A stretch of 64,000 nucleotides of DNA from Anticarsia gemmatalis. Taxonomy: Eukaryota; Arthropoda; Insecta; Lepidoptera; Erebidae. Position numbers and translations under genes: made by a program. This document shows, piece after piece, positions 48,001 through 61,526 of this stretch; within the stretch, counting starts at the first letter, position 1, and each line of letters begins with the position of its first letter. The notes beneath the pieces are model-generated. The model was not told the DNA's origin. It saw only the letters and a program-made list of their open reading frames with translations, and did not search any database. The stretch is from positions 1,612,001-1,676,000 of the forward strand of contig NC_134769.1 of assembly GCF_050436995.1 (NCBI RefSeq), written 5' to 3'.

Positions 48001-49710
48001 CAGTCCAAGCGCCATACGACACAGGCTGTGGGCGGATGGGTGGCAGAATGCCGCCCGCCTACTGCTGCCTTTACTTTTACAAAGCTGAGCAAGGTGGAAC
48101 CTGTTGGAAATTTGAAGTTTGTTGTTGGTTCGGATGCTTTGGTAATGATAACAGTCAAGTGTTATTGTGGTTGAAACTAGAACTGGTTATGTAGGGGGAA
48201 AAGTACAAGAGAAAAAATGTCGGCTATTGCTAGGTGGTCGCGTGTCTGGTTGTAAGTTTGGTTTGATGATAAAGTTATATTGAACTTCTGTACTTGGCGA
48301 GAATGTTTAGAGGGTCGAAGTCATGCTTTCTTCACAAGAGACACACTGTTCAGATCCACATTAATCAGGCAGATTTTCTTCGCCCATTTGGTTACTTTAT
48401 AAATCTCACGACATTCGGTACAATGACAGATACTAGACGATAACATTTACCATTGCGCACTCAAAAGATCGAAATTGAATCATTCAAAAAGCATCAAATT
48501 AAATACGTACTTCAGGTTCCTCAGTATTTTCTTGCTAATTCTGTCTTATATGAAGCTCTCCAGCTGATACCGATCTTGAACCACTAAACCGTCTTGTTAT
48601 TAAATGTCTATAAATAACTGAATTTCGTACTCAATGCAAATATTTTTCCAGTTCGCCCCGAATCTTGAAGGTTGAATTGTAATCGAAAATAGTTTGCACT
48701 GAAGTTTACCGGCTGTTTTTATGCAGAAAGTATTTGTTGTTGAATATATGACGTATTTTTTACTTAACACGGTGGATTTACAAACTTATTTTGTATATTT
48801 TTGCCATAGTTATAAAATAGTCTATAAGAACTCTTAACATGTCTCCCTTCTTTCTTTAGTTTGCAATTACAAAATTGATTCTGGACAAAAATAGGGAGCC
48901 AGAAGGAAATTGGAGAACAGAAAACTTTGGAAGAGTCCGTCCTAAGGTCCTAACCATTCATTTATTTATATGCGGAATCCCCCAAGAAAACAACAGTCGT
49001 GACAGACATATGAGTTTCTATGACTATACTAAAAAGAACTCCATGGCAAGAATATCTTTACATTAATCCACAAGACAATCCCAATATCACGGAACAGCAG
49101 AGCCGTAACTTATGATAGCGGCAAAAATAACTAAGTACTTCGAAGAAAACTAAAACTAAATATTTCTTCTTCAAAAACACCTAAATTGGATTCGTAGTAT
49201 ATTATGTGACACGTAACGTGATAGTTAACACATATTTAGTTACTATGGGATATTACAAGAGACGTTCAAAATAGATCAACGGATGCCCGGCCCACGCGTA
49301 CACCTTTACAAATAAATCTTTTATCCCTTTCTTTCATACTGTTCTTTGTATATAGCCGTCTCACTCTTCGCACCTACATAGGTGAGGTCTCAAGGAGATT
49401 TGGTTCGTAAAAACAGTTTATGAATGGGTGTTAAAATGTAAGTAAACCACTAGGTGTGTATTACAGGGTTGTCAAGCGTATTTATAAGGTAGCACCGGTT
49501 TGTTGTACGCACTAATGACTGTGACAGACAATCGTTATCTTGATAACATAAGGACTTTACAAGTAATGTGTCAATTGCAAAGATTGAACTTTAGCGGAGG
49601 TTTAATACCGTTTTTCTATCACTAAATATTATAAAACATAGTCACCCGCTTCATCTATCTGTCTACCTATTCTCGATAAAATCAAAATCCTATGCCCTAT
49701 CCTATGCCCG

Positions 49711-49800
49711 GTTTCGGAGGTACATTTAGCAGTAGTTAATCTATTCAATGGCGTTTAAGCTCTTATGAAAATGAGTTTGAATAGATAAACTACCGCTAAA
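49711..49800. mobile_element. Fold-back MITE, copy 2
   Basis: GTTTCGGAGGTACATTTAGC, then AGTAGTTAATCTATTCAATG, GCGTTTAAGCTC and the mirrored TTTGAATAGATAAACTACCG end. Same family as 35553-35660, with a few substitutions and a truncated right end. Confidence 0.65.
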
Positions 49801-52686
49801 TAGTCGGGGTAAGTGTATTACTTGTTTAGAACACCGTTTCGCTAGTATGTAAAAAGTAATGACGCAAAAGGAAAATAGGTGACAGAAAAGATCACTTGCT
49901 CATTCATGTTATATTCATTGAACATCTACCTACGCGATTTGTTGCACGTATTAACAGATGACAGAACTGTATGTAGGTGGGTAGTTATGATCAATAGACA
50001 CTAATGTGTCAACAACTCGCAATACTCAAGTGTCCTTACTTTTAAACTGAATATTGAGGTCTTGAGGTCTAATACAACTCTTTAAAAGAGTGAACTTGCA
50101 AAGCTGTTAAATAGGTCTATCTCTGACTTATTTAGTTGGGTATTAGTGCAGTATAGTTAAGAAGAAAGGTTTGTATCTAACTCTATTATTATTGGATCCT
50201 TAAAAGGTACACTTCGGTCTCATTACCTAACTTTAGTTACTAACTATTTGAAAAGTTTTTAGGCGTGTCAGGATAATTTGCAATTATTAAAGTCTTTCTC
50301 CATCTACTACAAGGTAAAAGACTGCTTCAAATATTCACCAGTTGTTTCGGTTTACGCTACTTATGTCTACGTATACTAAACGATTGTTGGATACCTATGT
50401 CTGTTTCCCAAAATAAAAGTTGGTTAAGCAAAGACAATTTTAGGGTCTACAGTGACCAATTTCAACTCCTGGTTTCTGCAACAGCTAACTTCCTTACAGA
50501 GCCACTTAAATTAAATGCATATATGGTCCGCTTGTATACAACTTCGTACAAAGAGTTTAAATGAATAAATAAATATATTACACAGTAATACACAGAAAAA
50601 CCAGGATATATCAATAGACATTTTGTTCTTCCTGTTATAAAGATATGAAGATACCTAATAAAGGTACAAGAGATTGCCTTCCAACTAAATATAGCTGATA
50701 GAATGTAGTATTTATACATAGCACTATGAATAAAGACATTATATAATTACTAGTGTATTTATTAAACTGTAAAGCCGACGACATTGAAGTAAGCGGGCCG
50801 GAATATATTAGCTTACTGAATAACAATCACCTGGAAATGAATGAATGAAGCTAATATGGAAATCACAACTGTTTTTGCTGTGTTGTTATTATGATTTTAC
50901 TTCTGCTAGTCGAGTTTTTGGAAAGAAACCTGCTATCGGGAGTTATGTGGTACGAATTTTTAAGTGAATATTTGTTATAAAAAACTAATAGAAAATGAAC
51001 CATCGTCGCTGTGCGTGCGAATTCGGGTACTAGCAACTTATTAAAAAAGCATATTTGCTTTTTGGTAATGTTCTTTTTTTCTTTCTCTAATCCTAACCTA
51101 TTGGACTCTTACTGCACGGCAAGGGTCTCCTCCCAAACGAGGGGGGGGTCAGGCCTTGAGTCCACCACGCTGGATTAGTGCGGGTTGGGGACTTTAGTAA
51201 TGTAACAGGAACCAATAAACGTATTAGTATCTCGGCGATATCAATTCTTATTACTGATATTACAGCTATTTCTTTAAACCTAACGTTATTGGACTGTAAA
51301 AAAGACTTGTAGAGGTCTGGGGCAGGTTTAAAGTGTCATCGGCAAACTGCGCAAGTTAAAGCATTTTTATGACTTCATTGTGTACCAGCGAAATACAAAA
51401 ACCTGTTTTGAATCGCAAATTCGACATTTTCTAACGCTTTTTTGCTAAAATCTTCAACGATCCATATTAGGTGTCTAGTTTTTATACATCCAGACGTCTT
51501 GATTTATGTAAAGTTATTATTATCTTCAATGTTTATTAATTTGAACTAGTTTTTTTCTTTATCTCTTTCCGCTTTAAATATGTTTATTGCAAATAACAGA
51601 TCCTGGATATCGAGATTTTAAATCAGTTTCTTAAAAATGGGTATGTTTTTATTTTTGGTTTGTTGTTAATACTTGTCTATTTTAATTAAGGTCACATTTC
51701 AAACTTATGAGGAGCAGATGAAAGAAGGTAAGCTAACGGAAACCGTTTTGATAAAGAGGTATCTACCAGGTAATATGCGGGTCATCTTCTTCTTATCGTG
51801 TGGGTAGTGGTCAACCTAGTGTCAAAGTCGTTCAAGCCGCCCAAAAGCGTATGATACAAACAGACAAACAAACATTTTTCATTAATATTCCTTGATGCAT
51901 TTTACCTAGCCTTCAGATATGATCGTATGATTGTACGCGCAGGAATGAGATCATCACGCTCTATGAAGACAGGCACTGCTTTATCTTTACTGTTTTAATC
52001 ATCATTAATTACAATCAAAGTGATCTTGTGACAATTTTGTTACAGGGTATTTTTATGTATGCTTGTTGTTAAGGGTAAATAAAATATCTACCTGATAATA
52101 TAGCTGCCTGGCTTGCTTTTGTAAGAAATTCTGTGCTAAATCCTTAAGTATTTTGAGGCAAACATTTTCATGATGCATTTCCATAAAGCATTAAGACATC
52201 AGTATCTGAATCATTGTGAATTCCCAAAATATCTTTGTCCCCCTACCAAGTTGTTTGAGGTCAAATTTTCATCGTTACTATACCATAATTAAAAGAGATT
52301 ATGAATAATTTAACTTTTGCCATTTATGGCGACAGAAAAGTCCTTCAAATAAAAATATCACCACGGTCACTAATGACATTACGACTATTTCTCTCATTTC
52401 ATTACCAATTAACTCTATTGACAATATAAATGATTACGTCATTTAATTAAAACAGTCGTAAATAGTATGATAGAAGATAATTTGTGTGGCGCTAACCAAG
52501 GTTATCTGTCTGGTGCCGCGAAATTTAGTACAATAACAAAACCGGTTCTTGTAAAGACTAAATTTAAATAACTTTACGGCTGTTTGGGTTTGGATGAAGG
52601 CATTTTGGGAAGGAGTTCGGACAACAAACTTGCATTTGCTTTTAATATTTTATGTTTGGTAAAAACCAAATTATGTTTGGTTAAGG

Positions 52687-52790
52687 AAGACGACGTCAAG
52701 GATAGGGCGAAGTGGAGGGAAGGTGTTAGGAAGACTGACCCCACAACTATATGGGACGAATAGCCAGGAAGAGAGAGAGAGAGAGGGTTG
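52687..52790 (+). repeat. LINE ORF2 C-terminal fragment
   Basis: Reads EDDVKDRAKWREGVRKTDPT then TIWDE and TAG, the typical ORF2 end of an R1/RTE-like LINE, followed by a (GA)n tract. Confidence 0.55.
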
Positions 52791-55080
52791 AAAAACTTAA
52801 AGGTAGGTAACAAACTTGCACTTGTTTTGGATATTTTAAGACCATGTCGCCGAGACCATATAGTGATATTTATATATGAGATACAATATTTCTCGATATA
52901 AGCCCAGAGTTTCTAACGAGCCTGGTAAATGGCAACAACTAGCCCTCTATTACATGGGACTCATGGAAACGTGACTGTATTACATTTCAGGGCAGTTCAT
53001 TTTCCAACAGGGCAAAGATTTCATTCTTTGTAAGGTATAAGAATGAACAATGTGAAAGACTACTATTAATATTTGCTATGTTAGTACGTCGGCATTTACC
53101 AACAGTCTAGCTTACTTCTCTAAAATATTAATAAATTGATTAGACAGATTGAATTAATTTTGAATATTAATCTCTGACCTTTCGGTCAAGAGTCAAGTTA
53201 GTTATACCTATAACAACAATGCATTCATAATACAACGACAATACAAAAAAAACTACAAAAACATGTTATTACGTCAATATAACTGTTTTAATAAAATAAC
53301 ACAAACCAGATTTTGCAGTATTATAATATTTTTTTGAGACCGTTATATTGTATTAAGCATAAAAATAGATAAAAGATGTTGTTTGTATAAAACAGATTTC
53401 AGGTCGGTGACACTTTCGTCTTTTTTTAATCCAAGCTTATGTTTTTCTGGTTTACTATAGCCGACTAATCCTGGCGTATATGAAGAATTTAATGGAGTAC
53501 AGATTTAACCCAGGATTTACAGAATATATAAATAAAATTCTTCCAGTTAGAAGAGTAAAAAACATCTTCTGCTTCAAAAGTCCACTGTAACTGAATACGG
53601 ACGATTATGGAATCGCATCTCCGTACCTTAAAACCGGGAAAAATATTGGATTCTTCAATCTTGTCTGTTTGCCTCTCCGACATACAAACGCAAATTTCTT
53701 AATAACTGGTCAGAAAAACTATGAAGACCATGAGTTCTGTTTCTCAACAGTATGACCAGTAGTATTCAAAATCACCTGAAATATCTACAGCCCAATAATA
53801 ATAGCACAGCTGTCGCAATCGTAATATTTACTTTATGACTCAATTGTTTATATTTTACACATTTCGTGAGACACAGGAGGAATACCTATACAAAACGATT
53901 CACGGTATATAAACGATGCTGACTTTCTTTGTGTGAAAACTGCGCATGAGTACGACGCTGCATCTTGCCAATTGTGCCAAAATCCCCGATCGTAAAACAA
54001 AGTATACGTCATCGTACTCATCGCTGCTATTGATGATCTTTTTCTGACTTTCCTCATCAGATAGGGAAAAAAGAAAAACACAGATTTAACGTCTCTCTTA
54101 CAGTTTCCAGAGAGAATTGGTTTATACGTAAGTATTAAATAACCACCTTTCCACGCGCTCAGAAAAGAAAAATCCAATTTTAATAGCCAAGGGCAGCCAA
54201 AATCATGAAACTAGAATCCCAATACCTAGTTTCCGCCATATGATTTCAACTAGGTACGAGTTTTTAACAAAATAATGAAAACACCGGATTCAAACCTAGG
54301 TAGGTACGTCAATATTGTCTCAAATACTAGGTGCGATATGACAATAACGTCAAATTTTAATTTAAAAATAAACTAAACCGTCCTTTGATTAAAGCATCAC
54401 AATATTAAAAGTATGTCTAACCTAATAACCAAATTCAGCACGTAATACCATGCACATAACTTCCGAATGGTTGCTAAACACCAATCGAATTGTTCTCCTG
54501 AACTGACCTTCTGGTTCTATTGAATTAGCGACTTCGGACGAAACAAGCTATGAATCTGTCAATGCTAATAATGCATGATGTCATGCAGACGTCGGCTCGA
54601 CACAGCTTTTTGCTATTTTGAAATTAGGTCATAATAGACCCGTCTCGTGCTTTCACAATTTACAGGTTTATTGTGTTTGGTGTTATAAATAAGATTTAAA
54701 ATGTAATAGTTAAAGATATAATGAATTTAAGAATGGTTTTTTTTAACGTCTCTTTTTGGAAATCCAGATTTATTAATTAAGATAAGATTTTCCATAAATG
54801 CTTGCACCTAGTAAATTATAAGACTATTTTTTTATTCAGCAAAAAAAGAAAGGTTTCTCTTTCTCTTTTCTTTACAGGATGCGTAACACGTATGGAAGTT
54901 GACTAGTGTACGTCAAATTGATGGACGTCACTACAATCTAGGGGAGGACTGGAGGAGGGGAGGTTGTCAACTGAGATGCTTCACAGAAAATTTAATACTA
55001 CCTGTAGTATTAGTCTCCCAATAGTCAATAGTAATAATAAATCAAGTCGACACTCATTTGATACCAAAGAAAATATGTGT

Positions 55081-55096
55081 ATAGTGACGTCACTAT
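55081..55096. promoter_or_regulatory. 16-bp perfect palindrome with a CRE core
   Basis: ATAGTGACGTCACTAT, with TGACGTCA at its centre, in AT-rich sequence with no gene nearby. bZIP dimers bind such cores. No other support. Confidence 0.25.
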
Positions 55097-55647
55097 CATA
55101 TTTCTACACTAAAATGTGTTTTTGACATTTCATAAAGAGTAGCTGATTTGACTGGTAGCCAACTACCCTATTGTATCATTTATCATAATATATCATTATC
55201 ATTACACAGCTAATAAAAACGTAAGGTCAATTTAGCCCAAAAAAAAACAGGTCACAGAACACACAAGACCTCAAAAGACCTTAAAAATAAACCCTGACAC
55301 ACGTCTGGCCGACATGACGCAACTTCCTAGTGCCACCGCGGATATGAACAGGCCCAGTTGGCACGTACAGGTGCCACAAATAAACTAATAGCGTTATAGT
55401 AACACTAATTATACTACGTGACGTCGCTTCTATTGACATATGGATTGTTTTATTCTTGAGTTGATTCAGTGTTTATTTATGTTGGAGGAGTGTTTTTTAG
55501 ACTTTTTGTTGTATTGAAAAAAGGAAAAAGTGTAGTTTGGATAGAAAAGGACAGGGTACAATAGAATAAGCTTAAGGAAAAGACTAGAATAAGCACCATT
55601 TTTATTTGATTGTAAGTTAGTTAAGAGGACTTTTTTATTGTATCGTT

Positions 55648-55800
55648 AGTGGTCAACCTAATGTCAAAGTTGCTATCGGGAATAACTTTTAACGAACCCT
55701 CCGAAGCACGAAGACGCTCAGTTCAAATACCACTACGCTCTCTATGGAATAAAAGCGCCCAGGGTTGCTTAACCCATTGATCGATTACCAACCTGTGAGC
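55648..55800 (+). repeat. Diverged interspersed repeat (GTGGTCAACCT family)
   Basis: TTAGTGGTCAACCTAATGTC, then CTCTATGGAATAAAAGCGCC and CAGGGTTGCTTAACCCATTG. Related pieces at about 7950-8045, 51800-51845 and 57835-57900 share GTGGTCAACCTGGTGTCAAA and TTCAAGCCGCC. Class unknown. Confidence 0.45.
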
Positions 55801-56292
55801 GCATTTGCTATGAAAGAGAAAATTGGATGGCTATGAAATCAGATGGCCATTAATTTTAAATATCATAAGTACCCAAATAGAACTGACCAAGCCTAAATGA
55901 CTTTGCAAAAACGTCTTGTGTAAGAGGCAGAGGGAAAACCTGGGAAGTTCGCTTACATCGGGGCCTAAAGCGATAAAAGCCTTGTCCAAAACAACACCTC
56001 AAATAAAAATAAAAGCGTTTGAAGTGTTTTTGTCGTAATAACTCAACAAAAACACAAGACAAAACAATCATTCAATATTTTTTGTTATAATTAAAAACGT
56101 ATTTGCGTTACATAATAACCACAACTGTAGGCGTATTAATACACCAGTGCTATATAAATAGACGTGGGTCTGGTGGACCACACTGCTGCTACTAAGAGGT
56201 CGTATAGACCCAATCTTTTTTTTCTGCCTTTAACGTTCTATATTGATCTTTCCGCACCATTAACGTCGGTAGAAAACCAAGGATATCAAAAA

Positions 56293-56539
56293 CTAGCCGA
56301 CCCGCGCAATTTCGCTTGCGTCACATAAGAGAGAATGGGTCATAATTTTCCCCGCTTCTGTAAAATATTTTACTAGCACTCAGCTTCTATTTTTTCGTTT
56401 CGTTATATGGCCTATAGCCTTCCTCAATAAGTAGGCTATCCAACACTAAAATACTTTTTCAATTCGCACCAATAGTTCCTGAGATTAGCGCGTTCAACCA
56501 AACAAACAAACTCTACAAATTTATAATAATTAGTATAGA
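56293..56539 (-). mobile_element. Helitron-like non-autonomous element (Lep1 type)
   Basis: CTAGCCGACCCGCGCAATTT at the left (minus-strand 3' end) and TAATTAGTATAGA at the right (5' end), with the family interior (GCGTGATG replaced by a diverged TTTTCGTTTCGTTATATGG). Confidence 0.75.
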
Positions 56540-56958
56540 AGTATAGATTTAATCTGTTATATTGGAGTGATGTTCTTTTCCTTCATGTCAGTACCTAGAC
56601 GATGCTTAAAAGTTCGTACTTTGCATCGAAATAACTTTAACACCTAGAAAACGAAATCCCGTATGTTGTTCATCATTATAATAACGTATTGTTTGCTTTA
56701 TCCACGGCTACTAAAGACCGTGACACAAATAGTTAGAGTCGTAACACGAACCGCGAATGAAACGCACTAATGTATTCCACGTATCGTGTAGACGACAAAT
56801 GACCTTTTTGGGATACTGAGGAAAAAACACTATGTTCGCAAGGTCTTTAAAGGTCTTTTGCGGTGGGACTTTGTAACTGGATAGTAATATTGATAATTTA
56901 AAGTATAAATTGCCGTACATTTTTTAATATTACTTTTTATTTGCATAGCATATATAGA

Positions 56959-57100
56959 TCTATACTAAAGCTGAAGAGTTTGTTTGTTTCAACGCGCTAA
57001 TCTCAGGAACTACTGATCCGATTTGAAAAATTCTTTCAGTGTTAGATAGCCCATTTATGTGACGTAAGCGAAGTTGTCGGGACCTTCGCGGGTCAGCTAG
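56959..57100 (+). mobile_element. Internally deleted Helitron-like element
   Basis: TCTATACTAAAGCTGAAGAG start and CGCGGGTCAGCTAG end only 142 bases apart. The middle is lost: CCCATTTAT joins directly to GTGACGTAAGCG. It carries an extra insertion (GTCGGGACCTTC) within the 3' hairpin. Confidence 0.75.
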
Positions 57101-58070
57101 TCTGATATATGGAGAGGACAAAAGTGTTAAAAATAGCTAGCTTGAATTGTATGCATTGGCTATCCCAAAGGAAAAATACAAATCTAACCAAATGTGCACA
57201 ATACCCAATCAAAGTAAAGGCTAAATGCAGATGTTTTGTATAGTTTTGATGTCCTAAGATTCTGACCGTTTTAGAAGATAACACTTATATCCACTACCTA
57301 TTTCTCAGGTATACATAATGAATATAGAACCCAAACACTTCGGTTTTACAGCGTTATATTCCGTGCCCAGAATAATATTAACTTTTAAAAGCCTATTTAC
57401 TAGGCGCCGGATTGATTCCGTCATTCATTGCGCTATTTCGAAAACCCATTTATCAAGCTACCGTTGCGAGAGCGCGTTGGAATGTAAAATATATCACGAA
57501 CTGTTTAAAAATCTTCGAAAAGAAGCATAAAATCTTCCATTTTGGTTCAAATTTTCGATCATAAGGTTCCGGAACAACTAGTTTTATGTACTAGTTTGTT
57601 AATGGGATTCCGGCTTCCTTATCTATCGTTATCAGCGAATGAAGACCACCCTGAAGGCCTCATATCTCGTCTGGCGTAACATCAAATGTTTTGGGACAAT
57701 AACATTGGCTGGATTGCTATTGAGATGATGTCATGTACAACTTATATTTACATAGATTACATTTATCCACACTTATTTCAAAAGAAGTTTACGAAAATAT
57801 ACAGGTTTTTGAACTACATCTTCTTTTTATCGTATGGTTATTAGTGGTTATCTTAGTCAAATGTGTTCTAGCCGCCCGATGGCCTTTGATGATGGAATGA
57901 CTTATATATAAATCTACATATAATTTATCTTTATTTACAAGTTTTCTCTTTCGCAGCTTACCGAATACGAATACTACGCATTTGTCCTTTTTTGAATTTA
58001 ATTAGAGTACGACCTTATAGGATGTCACCTAACGGCATTCCACTCTTCTCGACTGACGATTTATATTTTA

Positions 58071-58316
58071 CTAGGTGACCCGCGCAACTTCGCTTGCGTC
58101 ACATAAAAGAGAATGGGTCATAATTATGCCCGTTTTTGTAACATTTTTCGTTGCTACTCCGCTCCTAATAGCCGTAGCGTGATGTTATATAGCCTATAGC
58201 CTTCCTCGATAAATAGACTATCTATAACTGAAACAATTTTTCAAATCGGACCAGTAGTTCCTGAGATTAGCGCGTTCAAACAACCAAACTCTTCAGCTTT
58301 ATAATATTAGTATAGA
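58071..58316 (-). mobile_element. Helitron-like non-autonomous element (Lep1 type)
   Basis: Minus-strand copy with CTAGGTGACCCGCGCAACTT at its 3' end and AATATTAGTATAGA at its 5' end. The interior GCCGTAGCGTGATGTTATAT matches 1429-1659 closely. Confidence 0.8.
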
Positions 58317-58800
58317 TAGTAGGTATAGATTAATCCAAAGGTTGGCCATAGTTTTGATATGTTATATGGTATGGCACAGAGTAGTATGCTAGTCTTTTCA
58401 CTATAATTCTGTCTTTCTACCTTTGATTTCATGTCACATACAATACCCTCCACTCGCAGGGACCTTCACAAGGAGCAATTTTGGAACACCAACTCTTATA
58501 AAAAAAATCCTTTCTTAGAATATATTAAATCTGTGTGTTTATAACTAGGTACACAGACTATATGTCCTCTGACCTCGAGAGGAGAGTAAGGACAGATATT
58601 ATTTTATTATTCATACATAACAACTTGTTTTGCACCGGTTGACCTCTTTAATGGCTTGCTTCCTAGGTTAAGTTTCATTGCATCCAAGACGGATGGAAGG
58701 TCAAAGGTAATTGCTTGATTCTTTCACATTTTGGATAATAGTTTTAAGTCTGTTTATCGTCTCACTAGAATAGATTAAGTAATAATACGTGCATACATGG

Positions 58801-58899
58801 ATGAGGGCGGCCCAGGACCGGTCCTATTGGCGCTCGATGGGGGAGGCCTTTGTCCAGCAGTGGACGATTCCCGGCTGAGATGATGATGATGATGATGAC
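58801..58899 (+). repeat. RTE-type LINE 3' end with (TGA)n tail
   Basis: Reads RAAQDRSYWRSMGEAFVQQW then TIPG and TGA, followed by a GATGATGATGATG tail. This ORF2 end and tail are characteristic of RTE retrotransposons; the rest is 5'-truncated. Confidence 0.7.
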
Positions 58900-61371
58900 G
58901 TACATACATAATATCACGGCTGCTATACCCGACGTCTGTTAGACCCATATAATACCTATCGGGCGAGACTGTTGCTATTTACCAGTTCACCGGGCTTCTT
59001 TTGAGAAATATTCTAACATGAACAACCGAACGAACCCAAAATCTTAAGATTAACTGTCCATATTTATGCAAAATGGAACCATACGACATTTTTTCAAACA
59101 ACAGTGGTCTTAAACCTTATACAAAAAAGTAAAACACGATATTCGCCTCAGAAATAGGGTTAATAAAAAGCAGAACCTTTGATATCTCAAAACTACGTAT
59201 TTGCTGTGAGGTCCCTTTTGCATGAATGCGGACAACTTACAGTCAGATACAATGCTATCCGCGCCACAGAGGTACCTAGTTACTAAATAATGTGGTACTA
59301 AGTAAATCACGGAAAGCAATGATTTGAAGTCAAGCATCTTGAGTGTTTGCTACTTCACCAGTCACGTAAAAATGTCAAGTCTCAATTGATTTCTAAAGAG
59401 CATTTCGACAATATATTGCCTCATTAGTGCTAAAAGCATTGTATTACATAAACAACTTTCTATTCGAAGACATCCTCCGTTAAGTGTATTATTATCTGTG
59501 ACATATGAAATATTACGGTTTGGAGAAAGTCCTGAATATTTTATTGTCACATAATTCATACTTATTTTATTGGTACTTATATTGACTTTCTGTGGACCTT
59601 CACTTTTTAAGAGCATTATGAGTTACTGCAGAAAGTCTCGCTCGAAAGGGCAGTCGTAAAGTATGCATCTTGTTTGTGTTCCAAACGTTTATTCCTCTTT
59701 TGGGGGGAGAGTTTTCCTAGCAGTGGACAGTCATGGATAGAAAAGAAAACTATTCTGTCTCGCTAACAGGTCTGCTTACCAACTTTTCTCTCGTCCTATC
59801 CAGAAAATCATATTCCTCCAGAGTATTTTTATAATATTCTTATAGTTATTCAAGTTGGTCTTGGTTCTATAAGTTTCTTCTATATTTTTTTTAGAAAACA
59901 TAATTTGTTTGATTAAGTTCTACTAAGAATAACCTGAAACTGTCCAATGTCAATATTTGCGCTACAGTTAACCCTTGACATTGAACCCATGACCCATCAT
60001 CTTTTATTCTCGGTAGTAAAGGTTTAATTTGATTTATTTTCCTTAACCCATCATTCAAGGGTACATGACGAAGATACTGACTAGAAGACCACGTCACGCT
60101 GCGGTTACCAGTACAGATGGACGAAAAACAGTTCTTGGAAAATTTACCCATTCGATTCTTTGTTAGGCCAAAAATGTGTCATCTTAAATTGTTATTTTCT
60201 TACTATTGGTGGTTTATACTGTCATAAATACTTTGATGGTATATTGAAACTGCGATGAACAAAGACTTAAGCAATTATGAAGGTGTACTACTAAACATAT
60301 CATATTTATAAATCTCTCATTTTGTTCTAACACCGGCTAATCAGACAGCATGTAAGCGACAATATTGCCTTTTCTGTGTCTTGATCACCTTCATTTGGAT
60401 CGTCGTTTTCGACCGCGTTACATAATTTACTATTTGATTAAAGATCTACCGCTGGTGTTTTATAATACGGTCAGATGTGTAGTACTGGTAACCGGCGGTA
60501 CAGTACGACAAGATGTATGGATGTGAAAGAGGCAAGGATAGTTTGTAAGAATCGTACTAAGTGGCGTTCTTTGGTCTCTTTCTACCTCTCAGGGAAAAGG
60601 CGTGATACTATGTATGTAGGTATAAAAGAGCTATGTAAATCCATGAAGAAACAGTTTCCTCTCATAGTTAGATTGTAGTAATAGGTAGCGTTTAGCTATC
60701 AATGAATCCCTTAAATTAAACTATTAGTAGCAGACAGTATTCATTCAGTACAAAACTTCTCAACAAAAACCGGGTTTCCGTTCTTATTTATATATTTAAA
60801 TACAATCTCTACTATGATCCATGTTGATGTGTGGAAGAATGCCAAGTTTTAATATTAGCGGCCCGGTTAGCTGATGTCATCGCTATTACAATGTTTACAC
60901 TCAAAATCACATTTGATCACCTCTGACTTGTTTTCAATGAGGTCAAATACGAAGCTTTATTTCGAAAAATATTTACCAAACACTAGTAGTCTTAAACGGC
61001 GGTCCTGTATGACAAGATGCATGGTTGTGAATGAAGCAAGAGAAGTTGGTAAGGATCGTACCGAATGGAAGTCTTTGGTCTATATCTACACCTATAGAAA
61101 CAAAGTGTTATTTTATGTATGTATGTATTTGTATTTTACAAAATGTATAGGTTCATATTCGAAACTGGTTAGTAAGAATCAGCGAAAGAACTACTAATTC
61201 GGTTGTTATGCAAACAGTTATATTTAAATAGCCAGCGTAGTGGTCTAAAAGCCTAATCCTTCCCTCATTCCGGGTTGAACCCTCGAGGAGGAGGGCATTA
61301 AAATATGGACAAGTAAACTGTAGTATGCATATCTTTCATTCTTCTTTCTTACTTCTTCTTTTCAGACAACT

Positions 61372-61526
61372 ATTGCTCTTGTGTTGCGGGGACTTTTACA
61401 AACATACAAACAACGGAGACAAAGTACAGCCAGACACGAAACGATTCCGTGTGGGAATCGAACGCACGACCTACCGTCGAAATGGTAGCGGCGTGGTGAC
61501 CTAAACCATTGGGCCACGGAGGCAGT
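61372..61526 (-). repeat. tRNA-derived SINE
   Basis: The fullest copy: TGCCTCCGTGGCCCAATGGT at its minus-strand start and GTGCGTTCGATTCCCACACG as B-box region, then CGTTGTTTGTATGTTTGTAA. One substitution in the B box (GCGTTCGATTCC). Confidence 0.65.

Noticed and set aside
53848..54177. 109-codon minus-strand frame, longest in the right end
   Set aside because: No recognisable motif, and no neighbouring exon continues it. Treated as a chance frame.
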